In this document: in pieces, positions 1 to 14,140 of the stretch
How the letters are laid out: every line of letters begins with the position of its first letter
Numbering within the stretch: the first letter of the stretch is position 1
Origin: Liolophura sinensis
Taxonomy: Eukaryota > Mollusca > Polyplacophora > Chitonida > Chitonidae
NCBI RefSeq assembly: GCF_032854445.1
Contig: NC_088303.1
Span: forward strand, 17,679,501-17,743,500
Length of the DNA stretch: 64,000 bases
Reading direction: 5' to 3'
The notes under the pieces: model-generated
What the model was told of the DNA's origin: nothing
What the model saw: only the letters and a program-made list of their open reading frames with translations
Database searches by the model: none
Translations under genes and position numbers: made by a program

Positions 1-1419
1 CGAATGTGAAGTGTATGCGCACCGCTGTCGCGATGTGGATTCACTAACCTCACCCGTGCATAAGGCTTTCACATGCGGATATTCAAAAACAAGCATTTTT
101 TTTTTGCACTTTTAGTAACTGCTTTGAGCTCTAGCACGACTCATTCCTTGATGAGAATCTATTTTAAGCCTACTAAACCCATGAGGAATCTTTTTCGTGG
201 CTCTCGCCTTATGAGCAGAACCGTTTAGTCAAAGCACCGGCCCGTGTAGGCCCGTGAATCGCTTCCCTCTCAGCCTACATGTTAAACCCCCGGCATAGGT
301 CATGGCCATATAACATTACTATATAATCAATGCCGTCTGGATTATATTACACAGCCCCGCGAAACTGTTTCACACTGAACAGTATACTGTTTAACCCACA
401 ACCTAGATTGTAAGCCAACACGTGAAAGCCAAAACTTGTAAGTGTGATATTAAACATAAGTACATGTATATATGAAGATACTCGGAAGAAGCTTTATAAT
501 TATATCTTAATGCAGGCCTAATGTACAAAAGAAATTTATATCCACTGCCAAATCAACAGAGGCTGAATTTCTCTCGTGATGGCATTTCACTGGAACGTCA
601 AAGCAATTCTCCGTTGGTCTTTAAATTAGTGAATAGACACAAACGGTCCATATTTGTAGGCAGTATGACCCATCAGCATTCAGCTGGAAAAATGCCCCAT
701 TCAGAAATATGTGGAAATTTCTCTGTGAGGGTGACCTTAACGTCTTGGTGACGTAGAAAACAGAGAAAAATCGCCTTAATCGCTCAACTGGGTTCTCTAA
801 GGGCACAAATGGCTTAGCTAAGGGTGCATCTACCGCATTCCATTGTTACACATAATCAGTTCTTTGACGTGTGCTTTTTTGAATCGATCCTTGGGCAGAA
901 TCATTGACAGTACACAGACAAAGCATTCTGGAATTGAAGTGATCGAAGTTTTTGTCTTAAGACTGGCTTTTCATGAATAACAACTCTCAGGTATATTCGC
1001 ACAAGGGTTCCCTGTAGTAACATGTTGACTCATGTTGTGAACATGTTTTACTAACGTATAAAAGCTGCTAAAAGACGCCATGTCCATTGCCTGGGCCTCA
1101 AAATATCCAGCACCAGTGACTTAATATATCGGATAATTAAATATTTTCTACTAGCCTTACATCAATATACCCAGTGCCACATTATATCCATTTCTGCAAT
1201 ATATCTAGTTCCCATACCTATAATCACATCTAGGAGCTCAATAAATCTCGTAAAAATTCCATAAAATACGTCCAGAAATATATCAAGCACTGTGTCTCAG
1301 CCTGAGAGCTAAAACACCTAAGGGTGCGTGATACATTTACGTTGTACAGCATTGTCGGAGGGTGAGGTAGTGAGGACCTGTGGGTAAAAAGGGTTCGTGA
1401 TGCGGTGGTGACGACTTAC

Positions 1420-1561
1420 CTCCCTCTCGTTATCCCCAAACGGTATATTGAGAGTACCCATGGCCCGGATAATCGCCACTAGTGATTGTATAGTATTGCT
1501 GTAAACCACAGGTTTAAACTGCTTGTTGTCCTCACTGGTGAAACCACCCTCGTGGATGATT
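1420..1561 (-). CDS. GNAO1 (ortholog): G protein alpha-o subunit, coding exon 3
   Basis: The 142-nt exon is bounded by acceptor TTTCCAG and donor GTAAGTC. It completes the split lysine codon and encodes 47 residues starting IIHEGGFTSEDNKQFKPV, then VYSNTIQSLVAIIRAMGTL, and ending FGDNERE. This is the start of the alpha-helical domain of G-alpha. Length and phases equal those of the third exon of vertebrate GNAO/GNAI genes. The helical-domain residues favour alpha-o, although NIPFGDNERE differs from the vertebrate version, as expected for a distant invertebrate. The next exon, which should begin the ADAK/VDAK segment, was not found in 1-1419, so it lies outside the window. Confidence 0.95.
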
Positions 1562-1721
1562 CTGGAAAGCGAGAAAACGTTTCATTAGAATGAAATAAAA
1601 CAGAACTCAGAATACTAAACGTCATCAAGCCACTCAAACATAGTAAACAGTTGCAACTGTCCTTATTTTTATTCTGAACTGAGAATAAGTTATTAGTTCT
1701 ACCCTTTTAATAAGTTATAAA

Positions 1722-1940
1722 TTATTCAGAAGAAATCTGGAAACAATTCGCCCTTGCGCGTGCTTGTGTAGATAATAGAATCTCACCATTGTGAAATCAA
1801 ATGTTACAAATTACTCAAAAGAAATCAAGAAACAGTTCGCTTTTGTGCATGACGGCGTAGATACATAGAACTCACCACTGTGAGATCAAATGTTAGACAT
1901 TAGGAAACAATTCGACCTTGTGCGTGCTTGTGTAGTTCTA
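1722..1940. repeat. Short tandem repeat, about 80-90 bp unit, 2.4 copies
   Basis: Copies contain AGAAATCtGGAAACAaTTCG, then TTGTGTAGATA, then CTCACCAcTGTGA and ATCAAATGTTA. They start near 1731, 1821 and 1899. The array lies in G-alpha-o intron 2, about 170 bp from exon 3. Confidence 0.6.
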
Positions 1941-2109
1941 AAAAACACAGTTGATTCCATAATGGTGAGTTCCATTGACTGGGTCATGAATTGGTTTGTC
2001 TGGCGTAAAATTTGTACAATACAAGCAGCTGGCCTGATGTGTCTGGAAAGAACAGCCTGCTGATCGAGGATACACTGACTACCTTGTAGATAGAGCATTT
2101 CACCTAACA

Positions 2110-2500
2110 CGGATAGTCAGTCTGCTGAGAACATTTAGTCCAATAAGGACTGTCCTTCTAGGAAGGCATTTGTCGAAAGAGGACAGTGTATCTAGTTCCA
2201 GGTTTGGTGAACGAGGAAAGCTTGTCTTATTAATCCGTCTGAGGAGAACAAGTTGTCGAATGTTGACAGTTTATCCACGGTAAAACAGCTTGTCCAATGC
2301 AGGTAGTTTGAGGAGTGAGGACTATTTGTCTAAGTAGTTGACTTGGTCCATTGCGGTTGGTCTATCTGGTGAGAACCACTTGTGGAATGTGGACTGTTTA
2401 TCTTGGCGGAAGAGTTTGTCTGATGTGGATGGTCGGCTCGTTGAGAACAGTTTGTGGAATGAAGGCTGTTTGGTCTACCTGCTGAGAAAAGTACGACATT
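2110..2500. repeat. Degenerate minisatellite, about 35 bp unit
   Basis: Recurrent but diverged words such as CTGCTGAGAACA, GTTTGTGGAATG and GAGGACAGTTTATC recur about every 30-40 bp. The short ORFs across it are products of the repeat. Confidence 0.45.
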
Positions 2501-4237
2501 CTGTTTGGTGTGTCATTTTGTCCTTGTGCAGCAGTTTGTTCCTTGGCTTCTCCTTGGGAACATTGAGAAGACGAGTTTCTCAGGTAGGAAACTTGCTTGC
2601 TTCTGAGGACACTGTCTGTTGAGGATTGGAGTCTGCTAACTGTCTGCATGCATGGAACATATATAGTGGAAAACGTTATTAACTTTTGCCCTGCTCAGAT
2701 TTCTACGTTTTCATCAGCTTCTCCCCTGTCATAATCGATCTGCCTGAGGGAGTTGAATAACGTATTAATTTCGCGCTTTTGACTCCAAACACTGTTTTGC
2801 AACTCTCAACCTAAGTTGTTCTAAGACAGTTAAGTTCAATCTTCCATCAAACTCGTAATCATGTAATCAACTGGTGTATAGGTTGCAACTCGGACCTCTG
2901 ATTTAACCTTTACTATATCTATTAGTTTATCTTCGCTACACAAAGGTAAATAAGATAACCCCACAGTATGTAAACAATGAATTACTGTTTTCCGACCCAA
3001 CAGGTAAAACCGACGTCTGTCATGTATATTTGCATACCATCGTTTGATACACGTTTGAGCAGTTATCGGACATATGCTGATCTGTCATCTGTCGATATAA
3101 TGGAAAATCGGAAGATTTCAAGCAATGCAATGCTACTTAAAGGACACATGAAATGGAACCATAAAACAAAGATTATGTTTCCATGCCAAATGAAAAATTT
3201 ATGCCCCGAAATTTTCGTTTACAAAATTTCATTTTGGGGGGAGTTTTATACCTGTTAATTACCCCAATTTACCCCAATTTTTCCGTCAACGGTCAGATTT
3301 TTTCAGAAATTACGTCATCGTTGATCTTCCTCGGACTGGGTGAACACCCCACGAAGTGCCCCGAGCCCGGTGAACCGTGTCGCTACAGTGTGCGCAAGGT
3401 GACATGTACACAGTCACTGCATGGCTTTCTTCGGGCCAGCTTAGCACCCACTCATACTGCATCTAAGTTTCGTTGTTGTCCTTCTTGTATGATTCAGAGG
3501 TAAGCAAGGAAGGATCAAGTCCATATGCTCAACGGGAAAAATCACAGGAAATCAACTAGACTAAAGATCTTCAAGACCAAAGACAGGTATCACATTTACC
3601 CCATCGGGGACTGATACATTCTTAGATTTATAATTACTCGATTGTGATTGCCTTCAAACGTCATCATATTGCGTGCAGTCATTCCCATACCTGCATGCTT
3701 ATTGCAGTGTAAGGTAAGCCGTAATGCTACAGGCCGAAGTCAAATCACATGTGGTCTCCAGCTTCCGCTACCTTGTTTTGTCCTCCATTTGAAGAGAACA
3801 GCGGTTTGTTTTTAGGCGCTGGACGAATGCCAGATCCACAACAGGTGGACGATTCCCTTGTGTTAATATTTGCTTAATGAGAAGTTATAAGTGGGTGAGT
3901 GTACAGCGCCCTGTACTGAGAAGTCTGACATGCGGTTTTCTCATGCGCGGGAATTGTGACCCAGCTTCCGACAAGAGGGCAGCTGTACTTCTAACATCTT
4001 CAACATCTCTTTTCAATACCATATCAACATTATCAAGTGTTCACTGCTCATTAAGTATTTCACTTCTATGAATCAACTTCACCTATTGGTTAACAGCGCT
4101 GTAGCAGCCTAGCCACAGTGCCAACTACAATAAGGTCTGAGTGATTGGGAAGAATGGAATGCAACTGGTTTCTCCCTCCATACTTGAAACTTTATCACTT
4201 ACAAAGTAATCTAATCTATTATAAAAGTGTGTGTGGT

Positions 4238-4253
4238 GGGGGGGGGGGGGGGG
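4238..4253. repeat. Poly-G tract
   Basis: An uninterrupted run of G follows a GTGTGTGGT stretch. Similar G tracts occur at about 9637-9655, 28616-28626 and 31829-31841. Confidence 0.8.
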
Positions 4254-7200
4254 TGCACGTGTACACACAAAGGCATCTACATGTACCACGTTTAATTATT
4301 ATACAGGGTTGTAAAAAAGTTTAGTGTATAGCCTTGTCATGGTAACGGACACGTCATATATTTCGATATGTGAGTTTTAAGGAAAATATCCCCAATAGTG
4401 TGAGGTGTTCTATGAGGTATAAATCTCATATGAAGGGTGGCTTGTATGTGTATCCTTCCTCCGAAAACTTCACCAATGTGCTGAAATTTTCACCAAAACC
4501 ATCAGTTCTATAATCAAAAGTTGCATTTCTAAAATTAATTAATTCAAGAGGTTTGCAGCTATTTGCGGCAGAACCAATCACTCTGCCAAAGAAATTCCAT
4601 GTACAAAAAAATGACTTGAATGAAAACGACTCTGGTGATGTTGAAAAATCCGCCAATGTAACGATACCTGATATCAAAACTTAATAATGTTGGTATTTTT
4701 AAACTTCTGGCGATTATACAAAACGAAATCAGAAAATAAAAACATGTTTCTCACAGAGCAAAAATTATTCATCTTGTCTGCTTTTAAACACATTTTCATA
4801 AAATCATCCACTGCTGTATTTGCAGATCGATTACGCCATTAGGTAACGCAATGCTCCACTGCTCGAAATTTCTGCATTATCCCACTCTGGTAAACAGATC
4901 AATGCAAAACTGTCTTTCATAGAAACATCGATGTGTCTTCAGCGACAGACAAATCTTAATCAATGTATCAACTCTCATTGACAACTCCTAACCCGTGACG
5001 TGTCTAAATTGGCTAATGACGTCAGCACAAAAAGATGGTGACGCTCGTCGTTAATGCCATGGCCACAAACAATCGTCCTGAACACTCCGATAGCAATTCA
5101 TACTTACAACAGGTAAGGCGTTAAATCAAACGCCTGTCTCATCTCTTGATTTCACGAAACATATGTATATCAATGCTTGTCTGAAAGTGTGCTAGGTACA
5201 AGAAATGCCTTATATTTCTACAGGTGACGAAAATTGGCACAAGCTAACAGCACAATCCTGTGAGTGGTTCCATTCGAAAAATTTCGTATATCAACATATG
5301 CCTCCGTTTGACAAATGGTCCTGATGCTGTGCCTAGTATGTTGAAAGTAAAGCCTTTTTCGACGTGAAGGGTATTGGTTTGTTCTCTGGTGTATTTAATA
5401 TTTGAACATTATCTCATATGAACCAGAGCACATACTTATCACATGTGCATCTGTCAGGTTTTGACTGGCAATAGCTAATCAGGCTGTATTGTCAATTACG
5501 CAATGATTACATGTGGCATGACAGTCCTGAAGCAGTGTTAGGGTATAGTGCAACTCTAACCTTGTCCTATCACGTCTCAGGCTTTATGACGTCTTCCACA
5601 CTTGTATTCAACCTATAAAGCCCGATTAAATACATGGTGTTCACTGACCAGCACTGGAACCGATATTAACACAGCTGGCTGTTCAATAAACCTTCTACCT
5701 GCACAGACATACCACTACCTTTAAAACTTTCACTGCACACATTAAGCACTCCAAGGGCCACGTCTTAAGCGGGTTTTACGCAAACCATGCTAACGGAGCT
5801 GAACGGGGATGTCGGTCGACGCTCACGTCAGTAGCCAGTGAAGACAGCACGGATTGCTGGCTTCAGCACCTCGGCCGTGCGTCACAAAGCGAGGACTGAT
5901 GTCCATACATTGTCAGCAGCAGTCGCCTCTGTACTGAGGCCCAGGACACAGACGGCTTTAATGATGTCTTGGATCCATAAGAAGAATTGATTCTGATGCT
6001 AGATGCTCTAAACAGAAAAGCACTGCATGCTGTATGGTTTTGGACTCATATAGTGGAATCTTGATCATAAACTAAAGCCATTCCGTATTGGACAATAGCG
6101 AACACTACAGGTCGCCTTGGTCAGATTATATACATGATGACCGGAAGAGAAAGGGAGAGACAAATAATGAGTAATATGGTGCATGGCTGCCTTAGAAGAC
6201 CAGGCCGAGAACACCAGCACTGAGAGACAAGTGTCCACCAAGCTTACATTCATTTGCTATCTTCGGCTGTTGCATGAATGAGTGAGAGGGAGGTTTGCTC
6301 GGTGCTGTCTAGGCTCTGATGACTTGCTGATCGAACGTCAATGCTATTGGGTACATAGGCGACTGCGGATAAAGGCTTGGTGAAGGTGGCTCGCCCCTGC
6401 TCAGGCTTGCATAAATTTGCAGCATAAATTATGGATTTTCCTCTTGCACGCATGCAGACAGAGTAGTAGAGCGAGGCCAAACGGCTATACCTGCTTGGGG
6501 GAGGGGTGGGGGGGATATAAAATGTCAGTTGAGTGAGGCGGCGAGCAGCAAAGTTATCAATCCCGACTAGCTATCAGTGTTGTTAAATGCAAGCCTTTCA
6601 TTGATCCCTTCAGGCTAATTCAAGATTTTACCCAGAGTTACCTGCATCTCGTTTGGGCGAGCGAGTGAGTGAGTAGTTGTTATTAAACCATGTTAATGAA
6701 TTCACATTTTTTCGAGCAATATTTTACATCTGCGCTCATGTGAATATTATTGGACAATTTTAGTAATGTAACGTACAATGACTTGGCAACAGCCTCGTTA
6801 ATACCTTGTGTCGTCGTAACATGTTTCAGTCCGTCGGTCGGTGTATTAAATGGATACAAGATGTAAGATCTTACAAATAACAGTTTCAGTCTGAAATAGG
6901 AGCACGGGTTCCTTGTAGTCAGCATTTGTACTCAATGAATTCTTTCACAAAAGACAAAGCGTTTTGACTTCAGAAAGCACCATTACTTATAGTTCATCTT
7001 CTAAAAAGCACCTTGTGCATGCCATGGTGAACAATGAAACCCTTGTTACAGTACAGTTTTAAGTTAAGGACTGACATAGTGCAATTGTGCCAAAACATAC
7101 TGAAACCTTCCAAACCACCAAAATCTTGAATGTATTCTCACCATGAATCTGTCTTAATCAGCTATTTGACACACGAACGGTTGCAAAAGCAATAAAATTT

Positions 7201-8425
7201 GCACGGCGCGTTCTCTTTCTCTAATTATCTCCAGAGACGACATCTCACGCTAAATTATTTTCAGACAAACGCTCTACCCCAAGACCTACAATTTCTTTCT
7301 CACTAGCGATTTAATCACTTAAAATGCATGCTGACATAGGACTAAGCCAAACCAAAGATGTAACAGTTCAAAAGACCGTTTAATTCAGGTTGCCATCTTA
7401 TACATTAAAAACATGAGTAATATAAAAGACTGTAGCATAGGGAGAGGAAAAAAAACAAGAGCGATGACTGTGGTAGTTGGCAAATGGTCATACGTAACCA
7501 GTGAAATACGGCCTCATGTGAATTTATCTCAGAGTTTTATTCTAAATGTTCATCCAGATTACATGCCTATCAAGTAAGCGAGCGTTTGCAAGCAACAAGA
7601 GTATAGCGACATCAAAAGGTGGATCTATCATCCTGGATATCAACCAGTTGGTACATGGAACATCCACATGCCGTCTGCCTGCATCCATACCAGCTTTGTT
7701 TACGACACGGCAGATGAACGGTTTTAGTAGAGCGTTTTGAAATAATGAATTCTACCAGACAGGTGAAGGAGTAGCGCCAACTGAAGCGGTTACATATGGC
7801 ATTTTGATAATGTGTAGGGGGGAGAGGTTGGTGAAGAGCGGGATCCTGACAAGCACACAGTGCTGAAACAGCCAGCAAAGTTCAACGTCTGCTATATGAA
7901 CCGCTTTACAAGCATTGCTCCAGCATACACGCCGAGCAAGAGGCTGGACTCGCCAGGGATATTTTTGGAAGAGTATCGATTTAGTATGCAGCTGAACTAG
8001 AAGAGAGGTTATCGTTAAAGGAGGAAGCAGGCCTCGCCACGGTAAGCCCACTGCAGCCTGTGTAGTGCGGGTCTAACACGGCACTGTTAGTACAACGAAT
8101 TGGGAAGAGCTGGCTGGTTGGTTGGTTGGTTGGCTACCCGAATTATGGCGGTATACCATTTGGACACCGTCATTCCGGCAAACGTGCGATGGTGATGGTT
8201 GACGCTGATGAAGATTAGGGCACACTGTGACCGTGGGACCATCACTGAGAACGATCAAACCATATTCAAATCCTGTCGGAATTAATACAAACGCATTCCC
8301 CTTTTTTGAACAACGTTCTCCAAAATCTTCAGATTGTGGCTTCAAGCCATATATCCATTTTTCATGAATATATGCGCAACGATAACACTACATAATGTAG
8401 ACACGCTTTTAACCTCATTTTGCAC

Positions 8426-8721
8426 AAGCATATACTTTGTAGTCGGCTATGGCATGGGCGGGTGAGGCTGTTATTTAAATGTTACATTGATTACGTTCAA
8501 GGTTCCACTTTTATCGAGGCCACCGAAACCTCCGTGGCCGAGTGGAGCGTGCTAGTGCGGAATAATGACTCAGAAGCATATACTTTGTAGTCGGCTATGT
8601 CATGGGTGGGTGAGGCTGTTATTTAAATGTTACACTGATTACGTTTCAGGTTCAAATTTTATCGAGGCCACCGAAACTTCCGTGTCCGAGTGGCTAGCGT
8701 GCTAGTGCGAAATAATGACTC
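8426..8721. repeat. Direct tandem duplication of about 148 bp that includes a SINE head
   Basis: The segment starting AAGCATATACTTTGTAGTCG at 8426 is repeated from 8574 with a few substitutions. Each copy ends with CCGTGgCCGAGTGG and ATAATGACTCAGAAGC, the tRNA-like 5' head of the SINE that continues intact after the second copy. Confidence 0.8.
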
Positions 8722-8905
8722 AGAAGCGTCTCACTACAGCGGTCGGTGCGAGTTTGTCCAGCTCATGCTGGCTTCGTCTTCGGTCGTACACTAGTCAATA
8801 CGTCTATCAGCAACCTGCCCCGATATCCTCCAATTATATACTGCTGCCGCCCTCGTATGAGTCAAATATTCTTGAGTACGGCGTAAAACAACAATCAAAT
8901 AAATA
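8680..8905 (+). mobile_element. tRNA-derived SINE, family A, plus orientation, diverged
   Basis: The order is a tRNA-like head (A-box-like GGCCGAGTGGCTAGCG-type sequence), CCAGCTCATGCTGGCTTC, a degraded central part near CAGCAACCTG, TATTCTTGAGTACGGCGTAA, and a tail of CAATCAAATAAATAA. The order matches the better copy at 63217. Confidence 0.75.
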
Positions 8906-9844
8906 ATTAAAATCAAATTTTACTCGACGGTTGTCTATGATAGATTCAAACCATTCACCTTGGCAGTAAGAAAGCATATGTATTATTCCACAGGCTTCAC
9001 GACGCAATTCAAACTGCAATTGTATGTATTTTACCCATTATGTACATTTGGACTGCAAAGTGACCAATCGACAAAACATGGTCAGTTGGTGAATTTATTA
9101 CCCTAATGTACAATACAAACGATTCACCAAGATTCACTCAGATACTGCTGTGTCTGTTTAGAAGCTCAAAGGACTTAAGAGCCAGCAAAGTAACAGTTAG
9201 CACTGAAAGAGCGGAATATCGACAATAAAACAATGATACAGCAGAACCACTGCAACATATAATGAGTTTTCCTGCATCCAAGACCTGACTGTACCATCGG
9301 CGAAGTGGCGCTATGCCATAATCATACATTCAATTCAGACAGACCAGTCGCATACAACTTGAAAATCTGGGAAAATGCGGCGTACTAGTTAAGACAAGAA
9401 TCGAAAAGTAACACTGACTTTCGTGTTATCGCACGAGTAATAATAATTCGCTACGATGACTGGATGACTAAGAAATCTAAACTTTATACGCGAGATAGTT
9501 GCGAGATGATCTGTCTGAGAAGGTATCAACAGCTGCAGAAAATGAAATGCCAAGGAGACCCAGTTTCGGTCCAAACTAAGCCGCTAAAAGTAAATCAAAA
9601 AGTTAGCCTTCCATCCAGTGTGTAAGTGTTGGGAGTGGGGGGGGGGGGGGGGGGGCATAACTCCAGTGGATCGTCTAGGGCCATGTCCGTGTAAAGATGT
9701 TTTTATCACAGGTTGACATCACGCAGTATTTGTACCAAACTTTCGATGACAACACTTGTCAACACTTACCAACACTCCATTTGAACAAAAGATTCAAGGT
9801 ACACTGATATCAGGCTAGAAAGTTTCGAGGTACGCTGACATCAG

Positions 9845-9926
9845 ATTTTTTTTTTTTTTTTGATTGGTGTTTTACGCCGTACTCAAGAATATTTCCGGGG
9901 GAAACCCACGACCATCCGCAGGTTGT
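9845..9926 (-). mobile_element. 5'-truncated SINE, family A, with target-site duplication
   Basis: A poly-T tract (the tail on the other strand) is followed by TTACGCCGTACTCAAGAATA, then CCCACGACCATCCGCAGGTT. Flanks CGCTGACATCAG (9833-9844) and CGCTGACATAAG (9927-9938) form a 12-bp duplication with one mismatch. Confidence 0.8.
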
Positions 9927-10306
9927 CGCTGACATAAGAGTGAAAAAAGCTGTTTCACCACAGGGGACGGAATGCGGTTGTCTATAACAATTCCTCGCCA
10001 CAATTAACAATGACTCCAGGAGATATGGTTCCTCTTAAGCGATTCACCCAATATACTAGTTTGCCATCAGCAATAAATTATTTATCCCACGTATTACTGT
10101 TCAGGGATCGCGCATCACAGAATCTACTGCAGCTAACACAACACAGCCACTAGATGAACTCTAAACGCGATGCGACGTTGTGTGACGTGCACATTGAACA
10201 TCACTTCCTATTTAAATCACACTTACCCTTTGATAAAGCTGGTGTGTGATCCTGTGGTTGCGCTACGTCCTTTGTGGGGTTTGGTCACTATATGTATATA
10301 TATCTA

Positions 10307-10308
<2 letters not shown>

Positions 10309-10345
<37 letters not shown>
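10309..10345. repeat. (TA)n microsatellite
   Basis: An uninterrupted alternating TA run lies between TCTAGACA and TGTACATG. Confidence 0.9.
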
Positions 10346-10350
<5 letters not shown>

Positions 10351-11334
10351 TGTTATTCAGACGTTATAAACTATTTTCCACTGGAAACCGTCCCTTGGTC
10401 CACAGGACTCATTTTATTTCTTTTTGCCATAGAGTGTGTTTCACGTTGTTCTAATATACTCGGTGTTACTGCTGAATAGAATATTAATGTCTCTTGAATG
10501 CTTCAAGAGACTTGTGGCAGACCACATGGACTTTATTCTGATGGGGCCCAAAAGCCCCCGAAAGTATACAGCAATTTGTCCATAACATTTGGTAAATCGG
10601 CCAACGGAGGGTTGTTAAAACAACCTTTGCCTTGGACATTACAAACATCCGTGCTGCTGTGTACCAGTTTCCAAACTACTTTCTAAACAACTGCCGGCGA
10701 CGATCCACATTCCAGTTCATTACTCTCGCTCAGAAATTCAACGTAACATAGCTGAAGGTCACTGCAAAACGATGATAATTCTTCCGTGTGACAATCTAAG
10801 CATGGCCAAGGCACCCGAACTACCAATGTAGAACAACATCGTTCCATGCATATAAGGTTCAAGGCCACAATGCTGAACGGTACATTGTGAATCAGTCGGT
10901 TATACAACATTTTAACGGCATGAAATTCATGTCAAGACGGTTAAGTAGACGAACGAAATTATCAATACTTAACGATAATGCAATAATTCGCTTTGTATAC
11001 ATTTGGTCTGTTGCAAAAACTTAATGTCAGTTGGAGCTGTGGGCAACATCCAAAGTATCTTCATTTAGACAATCGCTTCATTAATTTACAAAGGTGTACA
11101 CTTATATCCAGATGTCATTACCGAGAGATTGATTCACTGACTGATTTACTGTTGAACCCTTCACTCACGACCTTTTCACTTACACTACAAAACCTGGGTG
11201 TCTGGGCTGAACCAGCCGCCTTTGGAAAGTTGCTGACAAAATTTTCCGCCTATCTGGAGCGAATTAGGTATGAGTAAATTTGTTTTATTTTTGTCAATTT
11301 AGGACATGCGCGCGGTCCATAGGTGATTACAGTA

Positions 11335-11622
11335 ACATTTGTTAGGCATTTCACCACTTGGTCTACCAGGCTGCCATCAGCAATGTGTCGAATTCCCAAT
11401 GTCACATTATAGTCAGGGATTTCACTGCTAGGTCTACCAGACAGTCATCAACAATGAGTCGAATTTACAATGTCACATTATAGTCAGGCATTTCACCGCA
11501 AGGTCTGTCAGACTGCCATCAACAATGTTTCGAATTTGAAATGTCACACTATAGTCAGGCATTTCACAGCAAGGTCTACAAAAATGCAATCAGTACTGTG
11601 TCGAATTTACAATGTCTTAGGT
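11335..11622. repeat. Tandem repeat, about 71 bp unit, 4 copies
   Basis: Each unit has GGCATTTCACC, AAGGTCTACCAGACTGCCAT, CAACAATGTGTCGAATTTAC and AATGTCACATTATAGTCA. Copies start near 11344, 11416, 11486 and 11556. Confidence 0.85.
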
Positions 11623-13526
11623 CATATGGCCTCCACCGTCCGAGAATGTCAACGTTGTGTAAAAGCAACAGTTTTCAAGTCCGAGCGAAAATAAAATGAA
11701 TTCAAAAACTTTATTTTGAAACTGTAATACTCTAATACAAGTTAACTGTCCTTTGCCTTTATGTTTTCAATACAGTGGTGTTATACCTTTACCGTATAAT
11801 CTCTAAAATCAGACAACAACTGAACAAGTGAAGGGGATATATGCTGATTTGTTTGTAAACGTATAAAACGTATTTTGTCCCCGAACATTCTTATCATAAA
11901 CTTTTATAAATACATACTTATTCTATACGAATACAAACCAGCTTAAGTGAGCCAGTTACGAGATGTGGAGAACTGCCCACAGTCATATGCTGGCAAAGAC
12001 CACGTCTGACGCCCACAAACCACACTATTACCTAAACCACAACTCCCACACGAGTTGATCTGGGGCTTCACATCCAAACACATCTGACCCTAGAACATTC
12101 AACGAGTTCGTGGGAGAGGACACGTTTTCATCTTTCCTATAAACATGCGTCCTGTCTCCAGGATATGGTTAGAGACAAAAAGCATAAAACATGGACGGCA
12201 CACGAACAAAACAAACAATGCAAAAACAGAAAAACAGTGCCTTTAGACATATGTAAAATCCCTTGGACAATGGTAAATCTTTCAGTTTTTTAATGGGCCT
12301 TCATCTGTCCATTTCTAAACATAACATACCGTATCCATGGGATGAAATTTACTCGTCTTCTGTTGAGCGTTTTAAGCTGACCGATTGATCTTTAAAGTAC
12401 ATTTAAATTTCCTGACTGTTCCTAAAATCTCACAACGACTTTTCCGCAAAAAATACCAAGTATTCTTAAGCTAATGACAAACACAAAAAGTACAGAAACG
12501 GATAGGTGAATGCAGTCAAGAATGCCCCTGCATGACGACTCTGCGAAACAACGTTTTTAAAGTAAGACCAACAATATCAAACCATAAGAACAAATTCTGT
12601 CCTACCAGTTGTTCCCCTATTTGAATAAACAGATAACGTAGATATTACAATGTCTGGATTCCACAGTCGAGATCTTCAGTTGATTATCAAATTCTTTTCT
12701 CTTCATATGGTAAAGATTGTGCCTTACTTCACCAGAATATTTTAAATGATTCACAATATACTGTAACCAATAGATTACTATAATATTATTGCTATTAGTA
12801 TGTAAAAAGGTAATGGTCATATTAAAGCGTCAATGTTAATAAGGGGAAAAGATGCCACCGTATGGCAAGTATTATTTAATCATACCTACAGTACAATTTC
12901 TTTCTACATTGGCGAAAAAATCCTTTATTCAGTCACTAAAAGTAAGAGCAATGGTTACCATGACGGGCAATTACTAGACCATGTATCCTAAGTCCTGAAA
13001 TAACGAGAAAGGTAAATTCTAAGCATCTCTCAACGTTCTGAAATTCAGCTAGGCGCCACCATTTACTGATATAAAACTGTTATCTGCCGGTAACTGAATG
13101 TCATAATGAAATATGAATGGGTTTCCGACACGAACATTTAATGTGTGCACAATGAAGGTATTACTAGAAAAGGTTGTATAATTGTAGTATAATGTTTCAG
13201 TCCTAAAACGCAGTACCTAACGCACGGCGCTATTTCTGTGCGTCTTAATTGACAAAGTAGGAATAATAGCTAATGCAAAAAACAGCATATAAATTCATGG
13301 TCACTGTCACTATAACACGGCTTTTTAAACTACCTAAAATATAAGCATGATATATCCACACTAGCAATTGCCGCAAAGGTTACAGCGGAGGATAAGGGAT
13401 ATCCGCATAAACAACGTAGAGGACAAGTACTCGCCTACTTTATGTATGCAAATTATATGTAAATTCATGGATGTAAAATAGAGCGTACATATGGTAATAA
13501 GGCCGTAAGGTTTAAGGGTTTAGGAA

Positions 13527-13632
13527 ATTGGAAAAAGCCCGGAGGAAAGTGGACAGGGCCCGGGGGAAACTGAACAGGGCTTGGAAGAAACTGGACAGGG
13601 CTTGGGAGAAACTGGACAGGGCCCGGAGAAAG
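13527..13632. repeat. Minisatellite, about 21 bp unit, 5 copies
   Basis: The repeat unit is GAAACTGGACAGGGCTTGGG with variants. It explains the K/R-rich ORF on the plus strand and the proline-rich ORF on the minus strand, neither of which is a gene. Confidence 0.8.
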
Positions 13633-13879
13633 CCACGGTATGTCGCAACCGTAGCTGTATCGGCAGAAGCTCATTTCACCACGCATCCCCATTGGTTAAG
13701 GGCAACCCGACTTTCGGGAGAACACATCAAAAGTCTCGGCAAACACACGATACTAAACAACATGGATCCAAAATTACGTGGAGAAATGTCAAATGACCCC
13801 CAACCAACCCCCTCCGCATGCCAAGTCTCATTATGGACTATAATTAACCGTTCCGATGATACATGATGCATCCATGGCG

Positions 13880-14140
13880 GCTTGAACATTATCCATGGAC
13901 TACGAATTTGAAATTTGATTTGGATGTCATGCCTAGAATATCTGCTGTCTTCCCTGCACAACTGAAAACTTGTGACTGATTCTCTCTTACATGTTGTCAG
14001 CTTTATATTTCTTAGATATACCTTGGGAAATGGTGTTTCTAGCTTGTTGTGGAAATCGTTACTACATTTATCGACTTGTAACGCCACTTCATGGCCTATG
14101 AATGGTGTACAAATGTCGGAAGTGACTCTCAAGATTAGAA
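13880..14140 (+). repeat. Degenerate terminal repeat of the reverse-transcriptase element
   Basis: CATGGACTACGAATTTGAA, ATGCCTaGAATAT, TGACTGaTTCTCTCTTACATG, TTGTGGAAAT, TATCGACTTG and TGAATGGTGTACaAATGTCG appear in the same order as in the copy at 52383-52765. Confidence 0.65.
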
